From assembly GCA_009780315.1 (NCBI GenBank), contig WRAH01000004.1, positions 1 to 64,000 of the forward strand: DNA of 64,000 nucleotides. The letters run 5' to 3'. The notes beneath the pieces are model-generated. The model was not told where the DNA came from. It made no database searches and was given only the letters and a program-made list of their open reading frames with translations. Source of the stretch: Defluviitaleaceae bacterium. Lineage in GTDB: Bacteria; Bacillota; Clostridia; Lachnospirales; WQUN01. Shown piece by piece: positions 35,077 to 43,438 of this stretch (positions within the stretch are counted from its first letter, which is position 1; every line of letters begins with the position of its first letter). The position numbers and the translations under genes are program-made.

Positions 35077-38000
35077 GTTTACTCCTGCGCAAGAAACTGC
35101 TGTGATGTGCAATGCACAGGAAATTTTAGTGAGTGCCGCTGCGGGTTCGGGTAAAACATATGTATTGACAGAACGGATTTTGCGTCATATTAGTGATGGC
35201 ATTGATATTGACCGTTTACTTGTTGTCACTTTTACAGAGGCTGCTTCGGCAGAAATGCGCGAACGTGTTACTAAAAAACTTCAAGCTAACCCAAAACTAT
35301 CTCATCAAGCTGCGCTTTTACCTATCGCTGATATTTCTACAATTCATTCTTTTTGCCGTAAGCTGGTAAAAGAGCATTTTCAAGTGGTGGAACTTGACCC
35401 TGCTTTTAGGGTAGGGGATGATGCCGAATTAAGCCTAGTAAAATCTCAAGTCATAGATGAACTTTTTGAGTCGGAATATGCCCGGGAAAATAACGAGGAT
35501 TTTTTAGACTTAGTTGATGTATACGGCGGAAAAACTATGGACGGGCGGCTGGATGCCCTGGTTCGTGGAATATATGACTTCATGGAAAGTGACCCTTTTC
35601 CAATAGTGGCAGCACAGCGTTATGCCGCTTTTTTTAATGAAGATATTTCTGACTTAGATGACACGCCATGGGCAAAAGCCGCACGTGAAGAATTAGGCAT
35701 TGGTTTACAAGGTGTACTTGAAGGATTGCGTCAAGCAATAGAAATTTGCCAAATGCCAAGCGCACCACACAAATACATAGCCCGTCTAGAAGAAGAAAGG
35801 TCGCTGATACTCACCTTATTGGATGTTATTGATAAACCATTTATAACAATGTATGGGGCATTTCAAAGTATCACATGGGGACGTTTACCCTCTGTAACAG
35901 CCAAAGATATGGTAGACGATGAAATTAAAAAGCGCGTTCAACGTATACGGGATACAGCAGTAAAAAAGCGTATGAAAGTATTAACTCAGGGTATATTCTT
36001 TGCCCCGCCTGAAAAAATGCGGGATGATTTAATTGCTGTTACCCCAAGAGTCAAGGCACTCATGAGCTTATCAACCCGCTTTGCCGAAGCATATGCGGCT
36101 GAAAAACGAGCCAGAAATATTTTGGACTTTACTGACCTAGAGCATTTTGCCATAAAAATTTTATATCCAAATGGCCCGGAAGATATGACACCTGACCCAG
36201 CGCATAAGCTGTATCACGAAGTACTCATAGACGAATATCAAGACTCAAACGAAGTACAAGACCTTATCCTTTCTGCTGTGGCAGAACGCCGCTTTATGGT
36301 AGGCGATGTTAAGCAAAGTATCTATCGTTTTCGTCGCGCCAATCCAGGGTTATTTATAAAAAAGTATAAATCCTTCGCGGCTTATACTCAAAATAATGAA
36401 AACTGTGTTCGTATAGACCTTTCCCACAATTTCCGCAGTCGCCCAGAAGTACTCAATGCGGTTAATTTCTTCTTTTCAAAACTCATGTGTTCAGAGGTTG
36501 GGGAGGTTAAATATGACGAAAATGCCGCCCTATATGCAGGGCTTGCAGAATACCCTATCTTGCCAATAAATTCTCGCCCACAAATGCAGATAGAACTGCT
36601 TGACCAAGGTGAAGAAACTGAATTTGAAACAGATGACGAACCCATCAGTAATGTCATTGCTGAAACAAAAGTTATAGCAAAATGCATACAAGAAGCATTA
36701 GCCAGCCGCAAAGTATGGGATTCAACCCTAGCTGATTTTCGTCCATGCCAACAAGGCGATATTGCCATATTAACACGTGGGTTATCCACTATAGCCGCTG
36801 AGGTGATTGAAACATTAAAAAATCACGGAATTGATGCAATAGCTGACATGAACGCAGGCTTTTTCCAGCAACAAGAAATTAAAGTTGCCCTATCCCTTTT
36901 GCGTATTATAGACAATCCCCGTCAAGATATAGATTTAATTGCAGTTTTATCAAGTCCAATATATGCATTCACTCCTGATGAATTATATGAAATCAGTCAA
37001 TCAACAAAGGAAGCTGCAAATTTTTATGACAGGTTATTGGCTGTAGAAAGTAAAAATGGAAAAGTTCAAAAATTCCTAAAAGACTTAGAAGGTTGGCGCA
37101 CTGCGGCTGTTTATATGCCAATAAGCCGTCTCATTGGTTTCATTTATGACACTACCCGCTATCCAGCCCATGTTGTCCATATGACAGGCGGTACGATTCG
37201 TCAAGGGAATTTGAGACTGCTTTTAGAACGTGCAATAGAATTTGAAGAAACCAGCCTAAAAGGGCTGTTTCATTTCATTCATTATATAGAACGTTTAAGT
37301 ACAAGTGGTAGTATTGCCAGCGCGTCAGAGCCAGCCATAGAAGGCAGTAATAAAGTGCGGTTAATGACTATCCATAAATCAAAAGGGTTGGAATTTCCAA
37401 TCGTTATTTGTGCGTTTCTTTCTAAGCAATTTAATATAGAAGATGAGCGTCGCCCAGTCATTTTGCATTCGGAAATGGGTATTGGTCCATACTATGTAAA
37501 TTCTACTTTGCGCACACGTTCAAACACTTTAGCACGTTTTAGCCTAGCCAGAATGACTCGCCGTGAAAATTTATCTGAAGAATTACGCTGTTTATATGTA
37601 GCAATGACCCGTGCGCAAGAGCTTTTAATTTTAACTGCCAGGTGCAAAAATTTAGAAAAATCCCGTGAAAAGTGGATAGATAATGTTGCTTTGCCCCTTT
37701 ATTATCGTATAGGCGCAAGGAGTTATTTAGATTGGATAATGCCCTGTTTAACAGAGCAATATAACGAATCACTTTTCCGTATAACAGTACATCATCTCAG
37801 TGACATGCCAGAGTCTGAAAAAAACATAATCATGCCAAAGGCTCTTGCCGCAAATATAAAAACCAACTTGCTCCAGCCTTATGAAAACACCCAATCACTT
37901 CCATCAAAACTATCTATTTCAGAAATAAAACGTCTGTATGACATAACCCCTGACAGCACCTCTGCCATAAACCAGTCGCCAAACTTCGAGCCGCCTGAGT

Positions 38001-38539
38001 TTATTCAAGCAGAGCAAGGTATAACCCCCATGAAAATGGGTTCAGCAATTCACACAGTCGTAGAGCATTTAGACTACCACATGCACACAACGTCCGAATC
38101 TATCGAATTATTTTTGCAAGAGTTAGTCATAAAAAACCTCTTAGATTCAGATGATGGGGCGGCAATTTCTCGTGAAAAGATTTTAGAATATACTAAATCC
38201 CCAATCGCAGACCGTCTACGCAATGCAAAGATAATATATAGAGAAACCCCCTTTGTACTCACTTTACCTGCACAAACCCTCTATCCTGAAGAGAATAATC
38301 TGCAAGAAACCATTTTAGTCCATGGCATAATAGATTGCCATTTTGAAGAAAATGGTAAAATAATCCTGCTAGACTTTAAAAGTGATAATATCCCAAAAAA
38401 CATCTCACTGGCAAAATGGGCAGAAAGCCACCGCTTTCAACTAGAAATCTACAAGCAAGCATTAACCCAATCTACACAAATGGAAGTGAGTGAAATGCTA
38501 TTGTATTCCTTCTCAAGAGGGCAGACTGTGTCTCTGTAA
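35069..38539 (+). CDS. addA: AddA-type helicase-nuclease
   Basis: The protein has 1156 residues. The UvrD-family helicase has motif I SAAAGSGKTYVLTERI, DFTDLEHFA, motif II VLIDEYQDSN, motif III VGDVKQSIYRFRRA, motif V VRLMTIHKSKGLEFP and motif VI LRCLYVAMTRAQE. A C-terminal PD-(D/E)xK nuclease follows: MKMGSAIHTVVEHLDY, HGIIDCHFEENGKIILLDFK and HRFQLEIYKQAL. AddA works with AddB in end resection for recombination. In most Firmicutes addB lies directly upstream; here the upstream gene is walJ and no addB is in the window. ATG at 35069 overlaps the walJ stop; GGGGAG lies upstream. The length is slightly under the usual 1200 or more. Confidence 0.92.
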   Translation: MSKFTPAQETAVMCNAQEILVSAAAGSGKTYVLTERILRHISDGIDIDRLLVVTFTEAASAEMRERVTKKLQANPKLSHQAALLPIADISTIHSFCRKLVKEHFQVVELDPAFRVGDDAELSLVKSQVIDELFESEYARENNEDFLDLVDVYGGKTMDGRLDALVRGIYDFMESDPFPIVAAQRYAAFFNEDISDLDDTPWAKAAREELGIGLQGVLEGLRQAIEICQMPSAPHKYIARLEEERSLILTLLDVIDKPFITMYGAFQSITWGRLPSVTAKDMVDDEIKKRVQRIRDTAVKKRMKVLTQGIFFAPPEKMRDDLIAVTPRVKALMSLSTRFAEAYAAEKRARNILDFTDLEHFAIKILYPNGPEDMTPDPAHKLYHEVLIDEYQDSNEVQDLILSAVAERRFMVGDVKQSIYRFRRANPGLFIKKYKSFAAYTQNNENCVRIDLSHNFRSRPEVLNAVNFFFSKLMCSEVGEVKYDENAALYAGLAEYPILPINSRPQMQIELLDQGEETEFETDDEPISNVIAETKVIAKCIQEALASRKVWDSTLADFRPCQQGDIAILTRGLSTIAAEVIETLKNHGIDAIADMNAGFFQQQEIKVALSLLRIIDNPRQDIDLIAVLSSPIYAFTPDELYEISQSTKEAANFYDRLLAVESKNGKVQKFLKDLEGWRTAAVYMPISRLIGFIYDTTRYPAHVVHMTGGTIRQGNLRLLLERAIEFEETSLKGLFHFIHYIERLSTSGSIASASEPAIEGSNKVRLMTIHKSKGLEFPIVICAFLSKQFNIEDERRPVILHSEMGIGPYYVNSTLRTRSNTLARFSLARMTRRENLSEELRCLYVAMTRAQELLILTARCKNLEKSREKWIDNVALPLYYRIGARSYLDWIMPCLTEQYNESLFRITVHHLSDMPESEKNIIMPKALAANIKTNLLQPYENTQSLPSKLSISEIKRLYDITPDSTSAINQSPNFEPPEFIQAEQGITPMKMGSAIHTVVEHLDYHMHTTSESIELFLQELVIKNLLDSDDGAAISREKILEYTKSPIADRLRNAKIIYRETPFVLTLPAQTLYPEENNLQETILVHGIIDCHFEENGKIILLDFKSDNIPKNISLAKWAESHRFQLEIYKQALTQSTQMEVSEMLLYSFSRGQTVSL

Positions 38540-38563
38540 ATCTATATGAAAAGAGGAAATTAA

Positions 38564-38869
38564 ATGGAAAAAATAAGACTTAACACAGACAAACTATATT
38601 ATGGCTTTCCAATTTTTATTATTGGCTATAAAGATGTAGCCCATGGATACAATTTTACAACGATAAGTTCATCATATTCACTTGGAGACATGGTTGTAAT
38701 TGGTATTTATAAATTGGGTAACGCTATAAAACAATTAAAAGATGCCAAATGCTTTACAATGAACATCCTGGATAAAAATTTGATGAATGAAATTGAAATT
38801 GGTGGTTTTTATTCAGGAAAAGATAAATTTAAGATTGCGTCGAAGCTTAAATACTCAATATCCAGTTAA
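38564..38869 (+). pseudogene. Flavin reductase-like gene, truncated after about 100 codons
   Basis: The 101-residue frame begins like clostridial flavoredoxin/flavin reductase proteins: DKLYYGFPIFIIGYKD, GYNFTTISSSYSLGDM, FTMNILDKNLMNEIEIGGFYSGKDKF. Those proteins normally run to about 200 residues; here the frame stops after KLKYSISS and the downstream bases do not continue the domain in any frame I could read. It has a good SD (AGAGGAAAT), so a shortened product may still be made. FMN binding would be incomplete. It follows addA by 24 bases. The alternative is a natural short family member. Confidence 0.55.
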
Positions 38870-38954
38870 TTTCTATAGTTAAAGCGAGCGCGCTTATACA
38901 GTATCAACGAATGTGGTACATACGCAAAATTTATATTTTCGGGAGCGTAATAGC

Positions 38955-39449
38955 ATGGAACAGTTTTCAATACCGGGTGTTGGCGGAATCATTGAAAAAG
39001 ATATAAATGGTATAAAAAATATACTTATGCAAACACGCATCAAATCGAATATGCCCTGCGAAAATGGACTTATTGAGATACCTGCTGGAAAAATTCGGGC
39101 ATTTGAATGCATATTCGATACGCTAAAAAGGGAAATCAAAGAGGAAACAGGTTTAGAAGTTGTTGAGATAAAGGGTGAAAATATATCTGCGATTTACGAA
39201 AGCAACTCATATAAAGTCATAAATTTTATGCCTTTTTCTTGTTCGCAAAATCTCACTGGTGACTACCCGATAATGGTTTTTGTGTTCATTTGTAAAGTTA
39301 AAGGCGAACTTCTGCCATTTTCTGACGAGTCGCAAGATTATAAGTGGATACCGCTTGCAGAAGTAAAGCGGATTGTTGAAAATTCACCACAACTTTTATA
39401 TCCTATGCACGTAGATACCTTGAAGAAATACATCTATTCTTGCGAATAG
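38955..39449 (+). CDS. NUDIX hydrolase (ADP-ribose pyrophosphatase-like)
   Basis: The protein has 164 residues. NUDIX box: IPAGKIRAFECIFDTLKREI-KEETGL, with intact REIKEETG, followed by YKWIPLAEV, the usual late strand. The IPAGK start of the box resembles the ADP-sugar pyrophosphatase branch. I chose ATG 38955 over an upstream GTG because GGGAGCG lies 7 bases before it. It lies between two gene remnants, in an area with signs of turnover. Confidence 0.82.
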   Translation: MEQFSIPGVGGIIEKDINGIKNILMQTRIKSNMPCENGLIEIPAGKIRAFECIFDTLKREIKEETGLEVVEIKGENISAIYESNSYKVINFMPFSCSQNLTGDYPIMVFVFICKVKGELLPFSDESQDYKWIPLAEVKRIVENSPQLLYPMHVDTLKKYIYSCE

Positions 39450-39477
39450 TATAAGCATTAGCAACGTTAGCTTCACC

Positions 39478-39507
39478 CTACATAGCTTATATCATATAGC
39501 TATGTAG
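39478..39507. repeat. Perfect 10-bp inverted repeat
   Basis: CTACATAGCT and AGCTATGTAG flank a 10-base AT loop, 28 bases past the NUDIX stop. There is no T-run, so it is a poor terminator. It lies at the broken 5' edge of the M23 remnant and could mark a rearrangement. Confidence 0.6.
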
Positions 39508-39779
39508 GAAACCTTATGCCAAATAGTATTACAGTAAAAGTTGGAGATAAGGTGAAGTAAGGGAAAGTCATTGGAAAGTGCGGTAACTCTGGCTATACAA
39601 ATGAACCTCATCTGCATTTTCAGCTTCAATCAAGCAAAAGTTTTAATATGCCAGCAGGTTTGCCCATTGCTTTTACCAATATTAAAGCAACGGATTCCGT
39701 TGGGTACAAAGTGTGGCATCAAAATGCAGGCGTGGAACACCCCACCACCAAGGGCAATTTAGAGATAAATAGGAAATAA
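39501..39779 (+). pseudogene. M23 (LytM-type) peptidase, C-terminal remnant with internal stop
   Basis: In one frame the sequence reads YVGNLMPNSITVKVGDKVK, then a TAA stop at 39558-39560, then GKVIGKCGNSGYTNEPHLHF and further family-like sequence to a stop at 39777. This is the end of a lysostaphin-type metallopeptidase: the VKVGDKVxxGxVIGxxGNSG turn and the HLHF zinc/catalytic motif. The TAA replaces what is usually CAA (VKQG). The N-terminal two thirds, including the first metal ligands, are missing. It cannot make an active enzyme. No SD is seen. Confidence 0.8.
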
Positions 39780-39799
39780 AGCCTATGTTGGGCGTGGGC

Positions 39800-39830
39800 T
39801 TGACGTTGACCTTACGTTAACGTGTATAAT
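39800..39830 (+). promoter_or_regulatory. MerR-type promoter/operator of the merR-family gene
   Basis: TTGACG (39800-39805) and TATAAT (39825-39830) are separated by 19 bases, the over-long spacing typical of promoters untwisted by MerR activators. The spacer contains the palindrome ACGTTAACGT (39814-39823). It lies 20 bases before the merR-family start, so autoregulation is likely. Confidence 0.75.
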
Positions 39831-39849
39831 GGATTTACGAGGTGATTTT

Positions 39850-40767
39850 ATGGAGTTGGTTAGGATAAATGAAGTGGTAGAAACATTTGGTGTTTCAAGT
39901 AGAACATTGAGGTATTATGAAGAAAAAGGATTGCTTTGGAGCCAACACCCTGAAAATAAGGCACAAAGATATTATGATACAACAGCTTTGGAAAGATTAA
40001 AGCAAATCATAGTTTTACGTAAATTGCAAATTCCCATAAAGGATATAGTTATAATATTTGAGAGTGAAAGCATGTCGGCGTTAATACAGTCTTTTGTAGA
40101 TAAGTTGGATGCACTTGATGTTGAAATTACGGCTTTATCTGAATTGCGGAGACTTGTAGATGATTTTTTGCATAAAATGCTGATAAGTGGGATTAAGAAA
40201 ATATCAGCTATAACTTTGCTTTACGAAGAGACAGAGAAACGTCTTACAACCACAGAAGCAAAGGAATCTATCACATTTGAAAGGCTTTCGGAGATAAGTC
40301 GTAAAGCGTTAAAGTTGCATGATATCAGAATTATTCGTTTGCCATCTATGCGTATGTTGACTTCTCGGTTGAAAACAGGGCAAATAGAAAACTTAGACTT
40401 AGATAAAATGCAGAATCTCTTTGCTGGTTATGGTTTTAAACCTAACCCTGGGTTCCATAACTGCTTTTATTATAAGATAAGTAATGACGAATGGGTCATG
40501 ATGATAGCCGTTTCTTCAGACTATGAAAATCAAACCCAATATGTAGATGAGCCTTTTCAAGGTGGCTTATATGCTGTAACTAGTGCTTTTATGGAGGACA
40601 TGGACGATACATTTATTCTATTAAGGGATTGGATTGATAGAAGCGATGATTTTATGCTTGAAGTTGGTGCGGAAATGATTGAGGAAATTTTGCCTTGGGA
40701 TATTGCAGTAAATTTTAACCGATACCAACAAGATGTATGTATCCCAATAAAAATACGAGAGGATTAG
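39850..40767 (+). CDS. MerR family transcriptional regulator with effector-binding domain
   Basis: The protein has 305 residues. The N-terminal winged helix is clear (VRINEVVETFGVSSRTLRYYEEKGLL, RYYDTTALERLKQIIVLRKL). A dimerisation helix runs over about 80-125. The C-terminal about 150 residues resemble the GyrI-like/BmrR effector-binding fold (IRIIRLPSMRMLTSRL, GGLYAVTSAF, LPWDIAVNFN). Such proteins bind drugs or small hydrophobic cations and activate promoters with 19-base spacers. GAGGTG precedes the ATG. It has its own MerR-type promoter; the MFS gene after it has an ordinary 17-base promoter. Confidence 0.88.
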   Translation: MELVRINEVVETFGVSSRTLRYYEEKGLLWSQHPENKAQRYYDTTALERLKQIIVLRKLQIPIKDIVIIFESESMSALIQSFVDKLDALDVEITALSELRRLVDDFLHKMLISGIKKISAITLLYEETEKRLTTTEAKESITFERLSEISRKALKLHDIRIIRLPSMRMLTSRLKTGQIENLDLDKMQNLFAGYGFKPNPGFHNCFYYKISNDEWVMMIAVSSDYENQTQYVDEPFQGGLYAVTSAFMEDMDDTFILLRDWIDRSDDFMLEVGAEMIEEILPWDIAVNFNRYQQDVCIPIKIRED

Positions 40768-40888
40768 AATAATTGAATAAGTAATAAAAGACCTGAACAA
40801 ACCCTTGTGGTCAAAGATGTAATTGGCATAAAAATACCTATCGCTTGTTTTATTGTTGGAAAAACTCCATATAGTATATCTAATGTTT

Positions 40889-40917
40889 TTGACCGTTCCC
40901 ATCTCTCATGATACAAT
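40889..40917 (+). promoter_or_regulatory. Promoter of the MFS efflux gene and its leader
   Basis: TTGACC (40889-40894), 17 bases, TACAAT (40912-40917). Start predicted near 40924, giving a 160-base leader. The 120 bases between the merR-family stop and this promoter show nothing else I can name. Confidence 0.7.
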
Positions 40918-40974
40918 GATAAGTAACATTTCAACAAAAAATAAAATCCATACTAATAAAAGGGGATAATACAA

Positions 40975-41001
40975 TTGAATATAATTAGACCTCCCTGCTA
41001 A
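40975..41001 (+). CDS. Leader peptide MNIIRPPC upstream of the MFS efflux gene
   Basis: A TTG start preceded at 9 bases by AAAGGGGAT opens an eight-codon frame, MNIIRPPC, ending in TAA. It sits in the transcribed leader of the MFS gene. Arg-Pro-Pro near a stop codon is a sequence expected to slow ribosomes. Its Pro codons contain CCTCC, complementary to the downstream ribosome site. This arrangement fits drug-induced ribosome-stalling attenuation as known for erm, cat and ABC-F resistance genes. The function is inferred. Confidence 0.55.
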   Translation: MNIIRPPC

Positions 41002-41027
41002 TCCTCTAATGGATATAAAATTCGAGG

Positions 41028-41077
41028 GCCTCCAAATGAATCGTTACTGTCTTTTTTATTAAGATAAAATTTGGAGG
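41028..41077 (+). promoter_or_regulatory. RBS-masking hairpin before the MFS gene
   Basis: GCCTCCAAAT (41028-41037) is complementary to ATTTGGAGG (41069-41077), which is the SD of the MFS gene. The loop ends in CTTTTTTATT. In the folded state translation of the transporter should be blocked. An alternative partner for the SD is CCTCC within the leader-peptide codons. Confidence 0.6.
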
Positions 41078-41084
41078 AGATAAA

Positions 41085-42269
41085 ATGAAAATATTTAATG
41101 ATAAGATACTATATATCTACAAATTTATAGGGCAATGTTTGCCCATCTATGCTTTTTACACGATTTTATTTCTTGAGCGGGGTAAGACGGTTAGTGATAT
41201 TGCCGTACTGATTGCGCTTTGGAGCGTATTTACCATAGTATTTGAGATTCCAGCTGGCATTCTGGCTGATAGATGGAATAGAAGAAATATACTTGCTATG
41301 GCAGCGGTCTTACAAGGTATATGTTTTGTTATATGGTTTTTTTCTCATACGTTTATTATGTTTGCTCTTGGATTCTTTTTTTGGGCTATTGCAGGAGCAT
41401 TTACATCTGGAACAGAGGAAGGCTTGATATACGATAATCTCAAGAGCGATGGACGCGAAGATAGCTTTACTAAAATATATGGAAAAGCTCAATTCTATGC
41501 AACCATAGGGGCTCTTGTCGGGATTGTTTCAGCAGGTATAATCGCTGTCTTTATTAGTGTAGAAGCCATTGCACTCATATCCGCTGTGATATGTTTTACT
41601 AATGGGATATTTGCCTTACAAATAAGAGAGCGAAATTTCTATTCAGCCCAGCTAGGCAAAGAATCCATAGGATTTTTTGAAACATTCAAAAAAGCAATCT
41701 TTTTTATTAAAAGGAGCGGCTTTGCTTTAGTGGTCATTTTGTTCTTGGTGTTTTTTGCAAGTATTGGGTCTTATTTAGATGAGTTTGATGCCTTTATTGC
41801 CGATGATTGGAATATTAGTGAATTGTGGGTTAGTGGTATTCTAGTCATAAGATTTGCCTTTGTTGCTTTAGGTGATATGCTTGCGCCAATAGTAGAAAAG
41901 AAGATTTCATCTGTTCGCCAGATATTTCTTCTTAATGGGCTGGCGTGTATCACACTCATCACATTTGCGGCAATATGGAATTGGTATGCCATTTTGTTTT
42001 TTGGTATTTCATGTATGTTTATGGCTATAACACAAATTTTGTTGGTCAATGCTTTACAGAACGAAATAAAAGAAGAGGGCAGAGCAACAGTAATGTCATT
42101 TTATAGCGTAGGCCAAAATATAGTCATGATTTGCCTTAGCTTAATTTTTGCTTTATTAGCAGGGATATTTCATTTGCAACAAGTCTACATTATCATATCC
42201 ATTTATGGCATTATAGGATGTTCGATTTTCTATGTGTTGTTTTTTAAAATCAGACTGAAAAAAATTTAA
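41085..42269 (+). CDS. MFS transporter, probable drug efflux pump
   Basis: The protein has 394 residues with about 12 hydrophobic segments. MFS motif A, GILADRWNRRNIL, lies near residues 58-70, between the second and third helices. The N-terminal half has the FEIPAG and GTEEGLIYDNL segments common to a clostridial/bacillar efflux subgroup. It is a proton-coupled exporter by family; the substrate is unknown. A MerR-family multidrug-type regulator upstream, a leader peptide and an SD-masking hairpin all suggest inducible resistance to a compound, possibly a ribosome inhibitor. GGAGGAG precedes the ATG. Confidence 0.87.
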   Translation: MKIFNDKILYIYKFIGQCLPIYAFYTILFLERGKTVSDIAVLIALWSVFTIVFEIPAGILADRWNRRNILAMAAVLQGICFVIWFFSHTFIMFALGFFFWAIAGAFTSGTEEGLIYDNLKSDGREDSFTKIYGKAQFYATIGALVGIVSAGIIAVFISVEAIALISAVICFTNGIFALQIRERNFYSAQLGKESIGFFETFKKAIFFIKRSGFALVVILFLVFFASIGSYLDEFDAFIADDWNISELWVSGILVIRFAFVALGDMLAPIVEKKISSVRQIFLLNGLACITLITFAAIWNWYAILFFGISCMFMAITQILLVNALQNEIKEEGRATVMSFYSVGQNIVMICLSLIFALLAGIFHLQQVYIIISIYGIIGCSIFYVLFFKIRLKKI

Positions 42270-42285
42270 TTGGGTTACGAACATC

Positions 42286-42320
42286 AAAAACCAAAACGTT
42301 TTATACGTTTTGGTTTTTTT
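42286..42320 (+). terminator. Rho-independent terminator after the MFS gene
   Basis: AAAACCAAAACG and CGTTTTGGTTTT form a long stem followed by T-run. Confidence 0.88.
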
Positions 42321-42414
42321 ATGCCACTCATAAATGAGTACTCGAAACCTTTATCTGTGAATTTCGTATTTGATATCAGGAATAAAGTTATAGATGAATT
42401 ATGAGGTGTGTGGC

Positions 42415-43296
42415 ATGAGGTTTTTATTCAAAAATAAATATGATGAAATTCGCTCAGGTTGGGCGTTATTTCTATCAGTCATAGTACTTTTTATAGTTAT
42501 ATTATTGGTTGGATTTTCAGTTGCACTTATCACAGGTAATGGGGCTGTTAGACTTTTCAATACGCCATTTGCTGATTATCTCTTGATGAGTATTGCCGTA
42601 TTATTGCTGTTTTGGTTAATTTACAAACGACCATTAAAGCAGATGGGGCTTCACTCCAACAAATGGTTTAAGCAACTGATGCTAGGTATGGCATTCGGAA
42701 CAATCTTGATAACCTTGATTATTGTTATCATGTTAGCGAGTGGATTGATACAGTTTGTTGATGTAAATTTTAATAATTTAACTAATCACTTGTTTTGGAC
42801 TGGCCTATTAGTATTTGTGGGCGTAGGTTTTTTTGAGGAGCTATTTGCTCGCGGTTTTATCATGACTGTTCTAAAAACCACAAGAAATAAATGGGTAATT
42901 TTGCTATTGTCTTCATTTATATTTGGGATTTTGCACGTTGCAAACCCATCAGTCACCCCATTTGCGTTAATCAACATAACGCTCATTGGGATACTTATTG
43001 GGTATTTGTTCATTAAAACTGGACGATTATGGGCAGCTATAGGAATCCATTTTGCTTGGAATTTTGTACAGGGTAATATTTTTGGTAGCCTTGTTAGTGG
43101 CATAGATACCATTTCTATAGTTCATATAGAAGTTACTGGGGCAGAGTGGTTAACAGGTGGTGAATTCGGATTAGAAGGTGGGATTATATGTACATTTGTA
43201 GTATTGCTTGGTTTAGCTTATGTTCATTTTTGTATTAAGCAGAATAAAAATTTTTGGCGAATAGATAGCGATATGCCTTTAACGAGGGGCTTATAA
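42415..43296 (+). CDS. CPBP family intramembrane metalloprotease
   Basis: The protein has 293 residues and about eight membrane segments. The CPBP (Abi/CAAX protease-like) motifs are present: FFEELFARGFI (EExxxR) near 145, FGILHVANP near 177 and HFAWNFVQGN near 220. These give the Glu, His and Asn ligands of the family. Members act in prenyl-protein-like cleavage, bacteriocin self-immunity or stress signalling; which applies cannot be told. I chose ATG 42415 because GAGGTG lies 7 bases before it; an ATG at 42394 has no site. It follows the efflux gene after a terminator. Confidence 0.85.
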   Translation: MRFLFKNKYDEIRSGWALFLSVIVLFIVILLVGFSVALITGNGAVRLFNTPFADYLLMSIAVLLLFWLIYKRPLKQMGLHSNKWFKQLMLGMAFGTILITLIIVIMLASGLIQFVDVNFNNLTNHLFWTGLLVFVGVGFFEELFARGFIMTVLKTTRNKWVILLLSSFIFGILHVANPSVTPFALINITLIGILIGYLFIKTGRLWAAIGIHFAWNFVQGNIFGSLVSGIDTISIVHIEVTGAEWLTGGEFGLEGGIICTFVVLLGLAYVHFCIKQNKNFWRIDSDMPLTRGL

Positions 43297-43438
43297 TAGT
43301 GTCACTCCACCTACTTTTGAACTTTGATTAAAGATGTTCTTAATTAAAATATACATTGCAACTCTATCTGAAACGATACAATCAATAGCTATATAACTTG
43401 CAATATAATCATTGTTTTAAGTTATGTTTTTATATAAT

